Positions 19,701-28,667 of a DNA stretch of 39,702 nucleotides are shown here, piece after piece. Under the pieces are notes generated by a model that was given only the letters and a program-made list of their open reading frames with translations, did not search any database and was not told where the DNA came from. How positions within the stretch are numbered: position 1 is the first letter of the stretch; each line of letters opens with the position of its first letter. The stretch is from Desulfobacteraceae bacterium (lineage in GTDB: Bacteria; Desulfobacterota; Desulfobacteria; Desulfobacterales; ETH-SRB1), in NCBI GenBank assembly GCA_028571455.1, contig JAPVVG010000237.1, forward strand, positions 1 through 39,702, read 5' to 3'. A program made the translations under genes and the position numbers.

Positions 19701-21226
19701 TTGAGAGATGATGCATCAGGGAATACGGTAAAAATATTATCCGGCAAATAGCAATAATCAAAGTTCATTATTTTTGGTGTATCCCCTGCCATCATAATAT
19801 TTTCCGGCCGCAAATCGCGATGAATGACAAGCCGATCATGCAGTGCCACAAGACCCTGGGTGATACCTTGAACAATATTAGCCGCTTCAGATAGAGAAAA
19901 TTTCCCCTTTTGAGTCATAACATCCGCAAGTGTACCCTGCTCCGACCAGTCAGAAGCCTCAATGATTAGCCCTTCCTCATTGGGAACATATTCTACTTTG
20001 ACCAGATTTGGATGGCTACCTACCTGTTCAACAGCTTTGAGACTATTCAGATACTTAATCTTCTGTTCTTCACGTTCTGTCTGGGAAAGATTGGGATCAA
20101 CCGTGAAAACTCGTAATCGTTTCACGGTCTGCAATTCATGGTTAGCGGGTTTCACCAAAAGTTCAATTTTCTGAGCGGTCTGTGTCAGATTCTCCAGGAT
20201 ATCATAACCAAGGATATACAATGCCTTACCGCGAGGCACCGTTGTCTGTTCACGTAGTTTTTCCGCGATTTTCTGCCGATCATTGACAGAGAGAAGTGGT
20301 TTGTGGGAGCCAGAGCGGTAATTGAAAAATTGAACCAAAGCATCAATATCGCCAAAGGTGGGATTGTTTGGTGCCTTTTTCGGCAATGTAACATTATGGA
20401 CTACAGCATCAGGGTTTGTTAGCACTACTATGGATTCAACCCATATGTTGGGGAGATATGGGAAGGCTTTATCAATAAAGCTTCGCAACACCTGGCATTT
20501 GTATTTATTTGATTTGTGAGGGTCTTTTCGATATTTGCCATTGATGCGCCAGTTGTGAGGCAGGATTTCAACCTTGCCTGCCCAGTGCTTTACTTCTATG
20601 ATGGCGATGAGATCTCCGGCGATAGCAATGAGATCACATTCAAAATATTGATTGGTTGCCGGATCATAAAGGTCGTAATTGGGGATAAATTCGGCCTGGT
20701 TTTTGAGAGATTGTGTGATGGTTTCCAGGGCATGTCGCTCATGGGGGAATTTGCTTTTGATTGGTAAAGCCTGACTATCTTTTTCTATGTTAGAGCTAAG
20801 TGATTGGATAAGGAAATCTTGAGCTGCTTCACGATGGTTTTTTTCTTGCAGAAACGTATATACCTTTTCGTCCAGGTAAGCGTAGCTGACCAACTCAGAG
20901 AGGTCACGGGGTGAACCAACAGAAGATGCGTCACCAAGTTTCTCTTCCTTGCCTTCATTAGGCATTAATTTCCAAAAGCTGTTTGACCTGAGGTGAAAAA
21001 AAGGATTTAAGGGCCTGTTCCGATCTTCCTTCCTGGCAAATTTGTAAAAAAAATTCGAGAACAAATACCTGAAATCTGAATCAAAATAAAATTTATTTTT
21101 TACGTAAATCCCAGAAGATATTCCTTCTATTATCGCAAGAAGTGCCAAAACCTTATGTGGTTTATTGCCAGAGACATTGTGGGGTAGGATAGAAGAAATA
21201 ATTTCTTTGAAATCATCAAGATCCAT
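16736..21226 (-). CDS. 1496-aa multidomain protein: N-terminal PHK/DNA-sulfur-recognition-like domain, NERD nuclease, degenerate kinase, Ser/Thr kinase, P-loop NTPase
   Basis: N-terminus NKPHKVLALLAIIEGI...NPFFHLRSNSFWKL; NERD core CDLIAIAGDLIAIIEVKHWAG; kinase 1 VIHRDLRPENIMM...IMNFDYCY; kinase 2 VAIKLFHQE...LLHNDIKPDNILLTANGDPALIDFGTAS; Walker A VILTGHAGDGKSTIAL. Confidence 0.8.
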   Translation of the reverse strand: MDLDDFKEIISSILPHNVSGNKPHKVLALLAIIEGISSGIYVKNKFYFDSDFRYLFSNFFYKFARKEDRNRPLNPFFHLRSNSFWKLMPNEGKEEKLGDASSVGSPRDLSELVSYAYLDEKVYTFLQEKNHREAAQDFLIQSLSSNIEKDSQALPIKSKFPHERHALETITQSLKNQAEFIPNYDLYDPATNQYFECDLIAIAGDLIAIIEVKHWAGKVEILPHNWRINGKYRKDPHKSNKYKCQVLRSFIDKAFPYLPNIWVESIVVLTNPDAVVHNVTLPKKAPNNPTFGDIDALVQFFNYRSGSHKPLLSVNDRQKIAEKLREQTTVPRGKALYILGYDILENLTQTAQKIELLVKPANHELQTVKRLRVFTVDPNLSQTEREEQKIKYLNSLKAVEQVGSHPNLVKVEYVPNEEGLIIEASDWSEQGTLADVMTQKGKFSLSEAANIVQGITQGLVALHDRLVIHRDLRPENIMMAGDTPKIMNFDYCYLPDNIFTVFPDASSLKPSPYIAPELYIDKQFAEATDLFSVGILFYTLLCGTPPFKESLYLLKGIGGLTEDQLGKLKKLQTPAYIIEIIASLIQKDRNKRPQEAKEILTILQKLSPEKEKEPPKPEPNEVLQPGASYDVFKIEEFIGMGREAQVYRAQQIGDRTVAIKLFHQEVPRDRIVSEQNNLELVKSPFVLHSHGLHQWRDGRFFLVTNLIKGPSLRTLINKGERPDLTQFKQVTSCLLEALLAMHKDSARETVLLHNDIKPDNILLTANGDPALIDFGTASYPHIGPYMGTDLYVAPDLLRKIDFDFCESGDLFALGITLFEWLCGKRPYDSVPNLEEFPKTVRDFRHDKDIPDSLIDWLDQAIQPRRDDGFANIIAMQEVFNKAMWPSKEPIIVLEPKPAKAVPSHITRYGENNFVTYLNTLHNATASDENALAESQAQNRYFGDIHVGLNQTDYILKKLTDSEGTNVILTGHAGDGKSTIALELYKKIRNLQFNKPLDQPFTEHEIIPCNGFTIHIIKDMSEFGGKQRRKNILDSLDLHNTTERWFIISNSGTLLSTFEDIAKEKETPWPKLENQLLESLDKNDPEPLDIFGTCFTVINLAKTDNVDTGVTVLKRIIDHSAWQDCEICDLEKSCPVYRNVIALRQAKDTALRRIYWIYRRLNEYGSRLTMRQITGHLAYSLTGGLDCRTIRDQAAAAIPPDSMDTLFCNRFFGYKGVEFDEQAKRLTAVGHIEKLEMGSKPFPGLDRVLWNSEDAMLPTLPETMRPIADELCNRIKIGSPSRIQASRIRQALRRIYYIFGDFPDDMKKRFIPLFLDSQMLVEAEEWQNQRNGPDFQRKSGLLSPIFHVLQEEYTGLKLSESNETKELYITLRRRQEGYRQSVQILLAEIPFRNFSLEWERLNDTFKQTRYVLILVEKMSGYELRLELPFLDFVLMHDMGEVGQRLNPGYKNRLERFKAQLLEHPAHKVNQLKLLEMDRDGSLKTKTLMIQEQQLQVM

Positions 21227-21241
21227 AGCTGTTATCCCTAA

Positions 21242-22024
21242 TTAAATATCACACACTATACATGCAGTTGGACCATGGTTTTGAAAAATATCAACCAATT
21301 TTTTGCTTCTATTATTAGGTCTCATGGGTGATCTTTTGTTATAGCTTTCTTCAATTTCACCCCTGCGTTGAACTAATTCACCGAGGCTCTCTCCTTCGCT
21401 CCATGTAAATCTTTTTTCATTTTGGCCTATTTTTTCAAAAGACATGGCCTTAATGAAACTCTTCTTATGGTGTTTGTATAAGTTAAGCCACTCAATTTTT
21501 TGTTGAAAAAAACAGAAATAACAACCAGACCTGCTTCTCCATTTATAATATTCTGGAAATCCTAGACCGCTAGATTCCAATAAATATTCAATGTCCGAGT
21601 AAATAAGTCCATCTTCTACAAAAGGATAGAACGGTATGATATTATCTTTGCTTGAAATGTATCCATCACGGTCTTCATCATTTCTGATACCTATGTAGCT
21701 GTATACATAATCTGACCCTATATATTTCTCATAAGGTTTGATTTTAAGGACCTCTGTGCACCACCTTTGCTGCGGTGATGGCAGATATCCGCCCTTTAAG
21801 TTCAACCAATTCTCAAATGACCTTTCAGGGTGAATAACGGTAATTTCAATCCCCAAAATTGCCCTCATCCGATTCAAATATTCATACGTTTCAGGTAATT
21901 CATACCCCGTATCAAGAAAAACATATTCAAGTCCTGGTTTGTCCTTAAGATATACTGCCAGAGCTGCGCTGTCTTTACCGCCGGAAAGGGCCAGAATATG
22001 CCGCCGGTTATCACTCTTTCGCAT
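21242..22024 (-). CDS. PAPS-reductase / ATP-pyrophosphatase family protein, SspD/DndC-like
   Basis: PP-loop LALSGGKDSAALAVYL, EYVFLDTGYELPETYEYL, RWCTEVLKI, RSGCYFCFFQQK and C-terminal CIVC. Confidence 0.85.
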   Translation of the reverse strand: MRKSDNRRHILALSGGKDSAALAVYLKDKPGLEYVFLDTGYELPETYEYLNRMRAILGIEITVIHPERSFENWLNLKGGYLPSPQQRWCTEVLKIKPYEKYIGSDYVYSYIGIRNDEDRDGYISSKDNIIPFYPFVEDGLIYSDIEYLLESSGLGFPEYYKWRSRSGCYFCFFQQKIEWLNLYKHHKKSFIKAMSFEKIGQNEKRFTWSEGESLGELVQRRGEIEESYNKRSPMRPNNRSKKLVDIFQNHGPTACIVCDI

Positions 22025-22028
22025 AATA

Positions 22029-25000
22029 TCAATTCCTTATGCTGTCATCTTGTAGCAGCTTTTCGCCTAACAAAATAAAAAGCGCTTCAAGTTCTTCATG
22101 GGATAACTCTTTGTGAGAAACTCTCATGAATTTTTTCATTTTTTCAAGATTTGCTTTATCTATCCGAAACAATTTATTTGGCATAGAACCAGATGAGTTC
22201 ATCATAGATACATAACGAACAACTTTTCCTTTGGTTTTAACAGGGGATTTGAGTTCCGCCGTTACAATTGCCTCAAGCGCTTGAAAGCGATTGGCAAAAT
22301 CATGAATACTGGTTGAAAAAAGTTGCAAATCGTTATCGCGCCAGACGTCTACCGGCCGATGATTGACAATTGCTGCCAAAGACGTCAGCCAATCTTGCAT
22401 ATTGCTATTTGACCCAGCTAATGCGGCCACGAAAGGTTTTAGTTTAGGATCGGCGCACCGAAGAACTAATGGTTTTGCCCGTTTATTGAGATCAGTTTGT
22501 ACAGACTTTGGTTCTATATTGTACCCCTCGCCAAAAGTTTCTACCACAATAGTTTGGATGGACCGTAACAGGCGCGGCAGCGCCTCGGTAAGTTCAACCA
22601 GAGTAACACGTAATAATTTTTGGAATCGTGCTACCCTTTCCTCCTCTATGGGAGTCTTATCAGAAAAGCTATGGAGTCCTACAGCCTTTGGCAGATCAGT
22701 AAAGAGTAGCTGAATGGGGTCTTTAGCATTCAAAAGCGTTCTTCGAACATTTTGGGCCTCTTTGCTGATGATTCTTGTATGAAGAACATATTCCGGCAAT
22801 CCGCCGGCAAATTGCACAAGCGGGCCGACTACACTGACCATGGTAGCATTGCGGATCTTTTTGTTTCCATTAATTGGGCTTGTGTTCAACAAATCCCGAT
22901 AAATGCGGAAAACTTTCCCCTGAATCCCCATCGGTGTAAATTTTCTAACCGAAAAATATTCAGGTCGTTTCACCATCAGTTCCATATCTTCGGGGCCAAG
23001 AAACGGCACAAAAGCTCCTTCTTGGTATAGAGCGATTTCATCAGAGTGTACAGCCAAAACTAGACAGATCAATACAAAAATAGGGCCTTCTCTCATCCCA
23101 AATGGGGGATGTCGTAACCTTTCGACAAGGGATACCATTTGGACTTCTCTGTCAGTAGCTTTGCTGATGGATTTAATAAGCTCATTCCATACAGGAAAGA
23201 AATTCGTATTAGGTTCCGGAGCTACCAACTGCCAATAGTCTTTTTTTCCTTTTCTGTGAAGGCCTTCTGCCTTTAACATAGTCCGATATATTGCTACTTC
23301 TGGACCGGTACCCTGCATCCCTAAGTTCTCCTCGCCCTCATGGGCAAGCATTGCATCCATCAACTCTCTTCTAGCTCTTGCGGCTGCGGAAGATAGTTGA
23401 TTGCGATTGATCAACTCGTTTCTAATGACTGGACAGTCAGGAAATGCCTGATTGCACAGGGAAGATAACAAAGAAGAAAGGTCTCTGCCAGTTTCAACAG
23501 AACGTGCCTGATTATCTGCATACCAGGTAGTTTCTGTGTTTCCCGGAGAGAAAATATCAGATACAAATCGACGAAGGCTATCTTCTGCAACCTGGGCTCG
23601 AAAACTTGCCTCCTTTCGTGCAACACCATCATGGAGAAGTTCCGATGCCTCTTTCAGTACCGCCTTGGAAGCCGCAACATCCAATATCATTTCTCGAAGC
23701 TGTTCTTCACATTTGGCGTAGCCTATTACGATGGGACGCCCGTTTTTAGTATGAAATGGGAAGGTCTCCGATGGGGCCTCTTTGCCAAAGCAGTATAGGA
23801 TTAAACCATCTACGTCATCTGAAGAACATTCCGGAGTTATTTCTTGAAGTTCTGATAGAGAACACCACTTTCGTTCAAAGTGCCTTAAGGTCCCTGTTTC
23901 GTATGAATGCCTTGAAGCTGTGAGCGGGCTCAGTGAAAATGACTTCTCCAAAATGTCAGTGAGCGGCTGAACTGCAAGACTATCTTTCCGTTTACGGATC
24001 GCAGCAGGAATGTCAAAGTCAGTTCCTTCCCAAAGCCGATATTCATCAGCATAATCACGGTAAATGAGGATTCCTTTTTCGATAAGATCGCTCAGGGTTT
24101 TTTGAAGGTTTTTCTCTTTCAAACCGTCTGAAGAAAATGGCCTTAAAAACGCAAAAGGCAGTATTTTGGAGGAAGCCTTGAATCCCGAGGGGCCTGAAAA
24201 TAAATTAAGCAGCCCGGTTACCTTTAAAATAATTACATAGAAGGGGTCCAAATGCCTTGATCTTTCTATGAGATCATGAATCTCTAACCAGCGTTGAGAT
24301 TCAGGCCGATTCAAAACAACGCTTGTTACGGATGAAAGAAAATAATCATACAAATGTTCAGGACCAAAGGTTGACAAATCGCCAGCCTCTAAATCGATTG
24401 TTTGAGTTGAAAGAAAGGAAGGTAAGGCATTTGGTTCTCCGCTACACAGAAAGGAAAACAGTGTGCGATCATTTTGTGCAAAACGGACACAGAGTTCAGG
24501 TAAAAGTAAAACTACCAAAGGATGCAAGGGATAAAACCGCTCCAGGCTTTTAACGTCTAAGTTGAACATCTCAGGGAATTGGGAATGATTTACTTTAGCA
24601 TGAAAAGTTTTAGCCCAGTTGCTAACTGCTCTATTTATGAGGGAGTTTTCGTTCTTTCGGACAAGTGTTTTTCCGATAAACTGAATCATTTGGGCAGTAG
24701 GTTCCACAAAGGAAATATCTTCAAAACGCCCCTGCACTTTTCCCCATTCTTGAAACTGCCTGTTAGTTAGCCCTGATGCGTACTCCTCAAATGCCTGGTG
24801 AAGGCAAACCCAGAGATATATGTCATCAGTTTCTGCAAGAGCTTGCAGAATATAAAGATCACCTTTTGCAGGATAACGAGCCATGAATTCAAGATTTTTG
24901 CCGAATTCATCTATAAAAACTGCAACGGGGCTCCGATATAACCTTCCTGCTTCTTTATAAAGCTCTACAAGTAGAAGCGTTTCTATGAATTCCTCTCGGC

Positions 25001-25499
25001 ATATCTTGTTGACTTTGTGCAATAATTTTCCAAATGCTGTTTTATTGCTGCCATGCTTATGCTTGATCCTTATCATTGCTTGCTGCAAACCTTTAGATAA
25101 TGACCGATTAATTGATTCAAAGGAAGACGTAACCGGAACTCGGAAAAGACCTTTGGTTTTAGAGTTATAAACAGCTAAAGCATTTCGCAGTTTTTTCGCC
25201 AAGTTGTGGTCTTTTTCATCTAACATCTTTCGAGCAATTCGTGTGTCGTTTTCATCGCTCGGTCCACAGAGTGCAAGAAGAAAGTTGGCAAAAGATGATT
25301 TCCCCATTCCGTAGGGTCCGGTTAATGACCAGGCCGAAACCCGTTCACCGTTTAACGCAGACGTTAGCCGGCTTATTATTTCCAAACCCTTGCCAGTCAG
25401 ATAGTACTGCCGGAGGTTGGTATCATCCCCCATATCGCGTTCTATATTTACAGAACGGGCTACATTAGCATCAATTGATACATAATCCGATAGAATCAT
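22029..25499 (-). CDS. Large P-loop ATPase, SspC-like
   Basis: Walker A LTGPYGMGKSSF, Walker B VAVFIDEFGKNLEF; lies between the DUF4007 and PAPS-reductase-like genes. Start MILSDYVSIDANVARS at 25499 abuts the upstream stop codon. Confidence 0.75.
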   Translation of the reverse strand: MILSDYVSIDANVARSVNIERDMGDDTNLRQYYLTGKGLEIISRLTSALNGERVSAWSLTGPYGMGKSSFANFLLALCGPSDENDTRIARKMLDEKDHNLAKKLRNALAVYNSKTKGLFRVPVTSSFESINRSLSKGLQQAMIRIKHKHGSNKTAFGKLLHKVNKICREEFIETLLLVELYKEAGRLYRSPVAVFIDEFGKNLEFMARYPAKGDLYILQALAETDDIYLWVCLHQAFEEYASGLTNRQFQEWGKVQGRFEDISFVEPTAQMIQFIGKTLVRKNENSLINRAVSNWAKTFHAKVNHSQFPEMFNLDVKSLERFYPLHPLVVLLLPELCVRFAQNDRTLFSFLCSGEPNALPSFLSTQTIDLEAGDLSTFGPEHLYDYFLSSVTSVVLNRPESQRWLEIHDLIERSRHLDPFYVIILKVTGLLNLFSGPSGFKASSKILPFAFLRPFSSDGLKEKNLQKTLSDLIEKGILIYRDYADEYRLWEGTDFDIPAAIRKRKDSLAVQPLTDILEKSFSLSPLTASRHSYETGTLRHFERKWCSLSELQEITPECSSDDVDGLILYCFGKEAPSETFPFHTKNGRPIVIGYAKCEEQLREMILDVAASKAVLKEASELLHDGVARKEASFRAQVAEDSLRRFVSDIFSPGNTETTWYADNQARSVETGRDLSSLLSSLCNQAFPDCPVIRNELINRNQLSSAAARARRELMDAMLAHEGEENLGMQGTGPEVAIYRTMLKAEGLHRKGKKDYWQLVAPEPNTNFFPVWNELIKSISKATDREVQMVSLVERLRHPPFGMREGPIFVLICLVLAVHSDEIALYQEGAFVPFLGPEDMELMVKRPEYFSVRKFTPMGIQGKVFRIYRDLLNTSPINGNKKIRNATMVSVVGPLVQFAGGLPEYVLHTRIISKEAQNVRRTLLNAKDPIQLLFTDLPKAVGLHSFSDKTPIEEERVARFQKLLRVTLVELTEALPRLLRSIQTIVVETFGEGYNIEPKSVQTDLNKRAKPLVLRCADPKLKPFVAALAGSNSNMQDWLTSLAAIVNHRPVDVWRDNDLQLFSTSIHDFANRFQALEAIVTAELKSPVKTKGKVVRYVSMMNSSGSMPNKLFRIDKANLEKMKKFMRVSHKELSHEELEALFILLGEKLLQDDSIRN

Positions 25500-25500
25500 T

Positions 25501-26439
25501 TTATCGTTCCAATCGACCCTTCCCTTCATAATAGTGAGATAAAGCTTTCCGGTAGAGCAAGTCGGGGTCTTCCTTGAATGCTAATTGGCGATTTCCGAAA
25601 GATTCCACAAAATCGATCCCCTTGAAATTTATCACAGCCCTTTCCAAGCGTTGACCGACCTCAGTCTCAGAAAGCTTGAACACTACTCCAGGGCTGTTGA
25701 AATCATACATGATTCGGTTGAAAGAAAGTGTCCGAAGCGAAGACTGCATCTTTCTTGCATAATCCAAACACGCTGCTAAAAGAATCAGGTCAGGCAATGA
25801 GGGCTTGTCATTCACATTGAATCGATGTGCCTGTTTTTCGTCATTTGAAACAAGCAAGCCCAAATGTGTGAAAGGGCATTCTATCTCGGATGAGATCTGC
25901 CTGCTATGTGGAGAGTACATACGGATAAAACATGAGGCATCCTTTGCAATTGATGAAGATGAATAACGGTTCGAGCCCAAAAGTCGATCTTTACGGTCAA
26001 TAAGAATTTGGGTTAAATTCTTTAAAGTGTATGGAGTCATTAGCCCCAAATTTATGGCTAATGACCAAGCAATAGCGGAAATTGGTGGCATAAAAAGCTG
26101 CCAATGAAGGAGCCAAAGGCTCGCGGGATCTTCTAAAAAAGGATCCCATCCATCGTCGGCAAACAAAGCTTTGCCGAAACCAGTCACTTTCATTGGTCCA
26201 CTAAGCTTTGCTGACGATCCTTCCGCAGGTTCAATGACATGAAAAGCCATGCACCAGAATCGAATGGCTTTTACCATGTTTTTGCCTACGCCTAATCTTT
26301 CAATGGCATCCTCTTGGTCAAAGATTTTGGGATCTTCAAAAACACCATCAAAACCTTTCTTCAGCCATCCATATCGGGGGCAAAAGGTTTCATGGCGTGC
26401 AAAAAAGCCTTCTTTTAACCATTCTTCAAAATTATTCAT
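25501..26439 (-). CDS. DUF4007 family protein, SspB-like
   Basis: FFARHETFCPRYGWLKKGFDGV...AIERLGVGKNMVKAIRFWCMAF...GFGKALFADDGWDPFLEDPASLWLLHWQL is the DUF4007 pattern. Confidence 0.85.
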   Translation of the reverse strand: MNNFEEWLKEGFFARHETFCPRYGWLKKGFDGVFEDPKIFDQEDAIERLGVGKNMVKAIRFWCMAFHVIEPAEGSSAKLSGPMKVTGFGKALFADDGWDPFLEDPASLWLLHWQLFMPPISAIAWSLAINLGLMTPYTLKNLTQILIDRKDRLLGSNRYSSSSIAKDASCFIRMYSPHSRQISSEIECPFTHLGLLVSNDEKQAHRFNVNDKPSLPDLILLAACLDYARKMQSSLRTLSFNRIMYDFNSPGVVFKLSETEVGQRLERAVINFKGIDFVESFGNRQLAFKEDPDLLYRKALSHYYEGKGRLER

Positions 26440-26652
26440 TTCTGAAATAGATTGTGTGCTCGCTATAATGGTTATAAACCCATTAAAATTAAAAGAGGTT
26501 TCAATTTTGAAAGGCTGAAAAAACAGCTACTTGTACATCAGTGCACGGATAGAAAAGGATAAAATAATTTAATCAAATTTTAATAAATTTACCCTCTTTT
26601 TCTCAATAAGTCAAGACAAGCTAATGCATCTACAGGGATCTGTCAGGTGGGG

Positions 26653-26850
26653 ACTTGGGGACATTCACATTTGCAGTTTTAGAACAAGGCACCCTGTATA
26701 TAAATTAAAGTTAGCTGTGTAATAAAAACAATAACATATCCAAAGCTGTAAAACTAAAGAGCATCCCAAATCCCAAAATTACCGGCTACCCGTTAATAAT
26801 GCCATTATTGTTATTCCACCATGCACCCATGCACTTGGCATTTTACAAAT
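26653..26850. repeat. Dispersed ~190-bp repeat, copy 1
   Basis: acttggggacattcacatttgcagttttagaacaaggcaccctgtatataaattaaagttagctgtgtaataaaaacaataacatatccaaagctgtaaaactaaagag...ccggctacccgttaataatgccattattgttattccaccatgcacccatgcacttggcatttta; near identical to 38290-38480. Confidence 0.9.
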
Positions 26851-26939
26851 CCCTCCGCCAACAAAGTACCCGTTTCATAACTCACTACCTCCTTTTAAAA
26901 AAATCTTACAGAAGCTGTGCTATAGTTGCCTCCCCTCTA

Positions 26940-26997
26940 ACCCATCTTTACTTAAAAATTCCTCTGGGGTATTAAAAGCAGTAAGGAAAAGATGGGT
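26940..26997. other. Stem-loop with perfect 10-bp arms (acccatcttt / aaagatgggt)
   Basis: Arms at 26940-26949 and 26988-26997, just downstream of the 27033-27479 gene on the minus strand; terminator-like position but no clear U-tract. Confidence 0.4.
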
Positions 26998-27032
26998 GCC
27001 AGCAAAGGAAAGAGGAGACACTGGGCCGATAG

Positions 27033-27479
27033 TCATAAAGCGGCCAGCGCCCATATCTGATTTTCATAATTATCGCAATATGGTTCATCAACAGAGGGCT
27101 CAAAGTGCGAATGAACAACTCCTTCTGCATCAATGCTTACAAGACCAATATTAGACCTCTGAAATTTGACAATATTTTTTAAAGCTGAATTTGTGTAAGC
27201 GTGATCGAGAACTACGTAAGAAATGTTTGAAAATGCACGATACTTAAACGCCTGGCATAGAGCTCTCTTCCAGTTACGCAGCTTCATCTCAAAAGCAATA
27301 ACTGTAATACAGTTTTTCCCATCTTGCTCCTTTTCTTGATTTGCTATCAAAAGATCAGGGATACCAAATAATCCCTTTGGCTCAATTAACATGCAAGAAA
27401 CATCACGGTCATAAAATTTCTCAATTAAAGGACTATTGATGGCAACATCAAAAAGATCCTGTTCGGTAGCATATGACAT
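27033..27479 (-). CDS. Small PD-(D/E)XK nuclease-like protein
   Basis: GIPDLLIANQ...CITVIAFEMKLRNWKRALCQAFKYRAFSNISYVVLD gives the D...ExK core and following helix typical of PD-(D/E)XK folds. Confidence 0.6.
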   Translation of the reverse strand: MSYATEQDLFDVAINSPLIEKFYDRDVSCMLIEPKGLFGIPDLLIANQEKEQDGKNCITVIAFEMKLRNWKRALCQAFKYRAFSNISYVVLDHAYTNSALKNIVKFQRSNIGLVSIDAEGVVHSHFEPSVDEPYCDNYENQIWALAAL

Positions 27480-27482
27480 TTT

Positions 27483-28667
27483 TTACCTCCAACCTTTATT
27501 AGCAGCATAAAGATTAGCAACGGTTAACCATAAAGGAAGATGAGAACCGTCACTATTAGCGTCAAAGACTATGCCTTTATTAGAAAGTTCGTCATATTTT
27601 TTCATGGCGGAATCTATCATATTTCTGACTGCAATATACCTATCCTTGCCACTAACCATAGATAATTCCTTAAGTTGTTTTGTGATCACCAAAAAGTGGT
27701 GCTTATATAGTTGAGGTTTGCTAAAATGCCAGTTAAAAGTCTTGCTGAACATAATCGCCTGATGTCTATTTGTATCAAATATATCTTCAAAATTGGGATA
27801 TTTTCTCTTAATAGCGCCAATATACTGATACTCAATTGACTGTAGTAGTTTTGATACATATAGCCTTGGATTAGGCCCTGTTTGAATGGAACGTTCAAGC
27901 TCCTCAAAGGTTCTGATCTTAAATGACCGCATGTTTTCGTAAGACCCAACCGTAATAACATCAGGGTTTGCTAAACTTAATAAGATCGACTCTGTATTCA
28001 AATAGCCCAACACCACTTCCATATCATTCGATTTTAATGCGTCAATAAAATCGAAAAGGGACAACAAGAAGTCGGAATCTTTTATTTGTTTAGATGGGGA
28101 ATCTGGTTCACCAATTAGATATACACCATGTATTTCCAAAGAAGTGACCCAATTCAATATATCTGCGATGTAGTCCGGATCTTTAAACATCAACTCGTTA
28201 ACAATTAGCTGCAATAGAACTGGCTTTGATGTCCCCGATTTTCGTATTTCATTAAGGAAAGGTTCTACAAAAAGTTTTTTTTGCTGGGTGATAAAGTCAG
28301 ATGGTGTTCCGCGTAAATATCTGGTTGGGATAACTATACGATAAAATTCGCTATCTAACTGAAAATCCAAGCAGCACTTTGCACATATTGAAGCATATGT
28401 GTCAGGATAATCGTCCGTATCAAAACCCTCAGATGCAATGTGGGGGAAAAAATTATATGTCTCAAGTTTTCCTTTCGGCGTATCCGGCAAAAAAAATTGA
28501 GGATCAAATATTGCATCCCTTTTTATTCTTTGGTCTAAATTTTCAACATATTCCTTCGTCATAAATCTTGGAGCGATGATTACCCCATCTCCACATCCAT
28601 CATCTTTCATGCTTTCAAGGTTCCAATTATAATTATGCCCTAATTGATGATAGACTTTAAAGTTCAT
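27483..28667 (-). CDS. Uncharacterised ~394-aa protein, possibly TIM-barrel-like
   Basis: MNFKVYHQLGHNYNWNLESMKDDGCGDGVIIAPR...CAKCC...PVLLQLIVNELMF...VDVITVGSYENMRSF-like alternating strand/helix pattern; overlaps the kinase stop. Confidence 0.7.
   Translation of the reverse strand: MNFKVYHQLGHNYNWNLESMKDDGCGDGVIIAPRFMTKEYVENLDQRIKRDAIFDPQFFLPDTPKGKLETYNFFPHIASEGFDTDDYPDTYASICAKCCLDFQLDSEFYRIVIPTRYLRGTPSDFITQQKKLFVEPFLNEIRKSGTSKPVLLQLIVNELMFKDPDYIADILNWVTSLEIHGVYLIGEPDSPSKQIKDSDFLLSLFDFIDALKSNDMEVVLGYLNTESILLSLANPDVITVGSYENMRSFKIRTFEELERSIQTGPNPRLYVSKLLQSIEYQYIGAIKRKYPNFEDIFDTNRHQAIMFSKTFNWHFSKPQLYKHHFLVITKQLKELSMVSGKDRYIAVRNMIDSAMKKYDELSNKGIVFDANSDGSHLPLWLTVANLYAANKGWR

Noticed and set aside
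4666-26439. Complete BREX system
   Set aside because: NERD-kinase (PglW-like) and a PAPS-reductase-like gene (as in type 4 BREX) are suggestive, but I see no PglZ phosphatase, no PglX methyltransferase and no BrxL.
4666-26439. Canonical DndABCDE system
   Set aside because: No SMC-like DndD, small DndE, DndB or cysteine desulfurase is visible; DUF4007 plus a large ATPase fits Ssp-type better.
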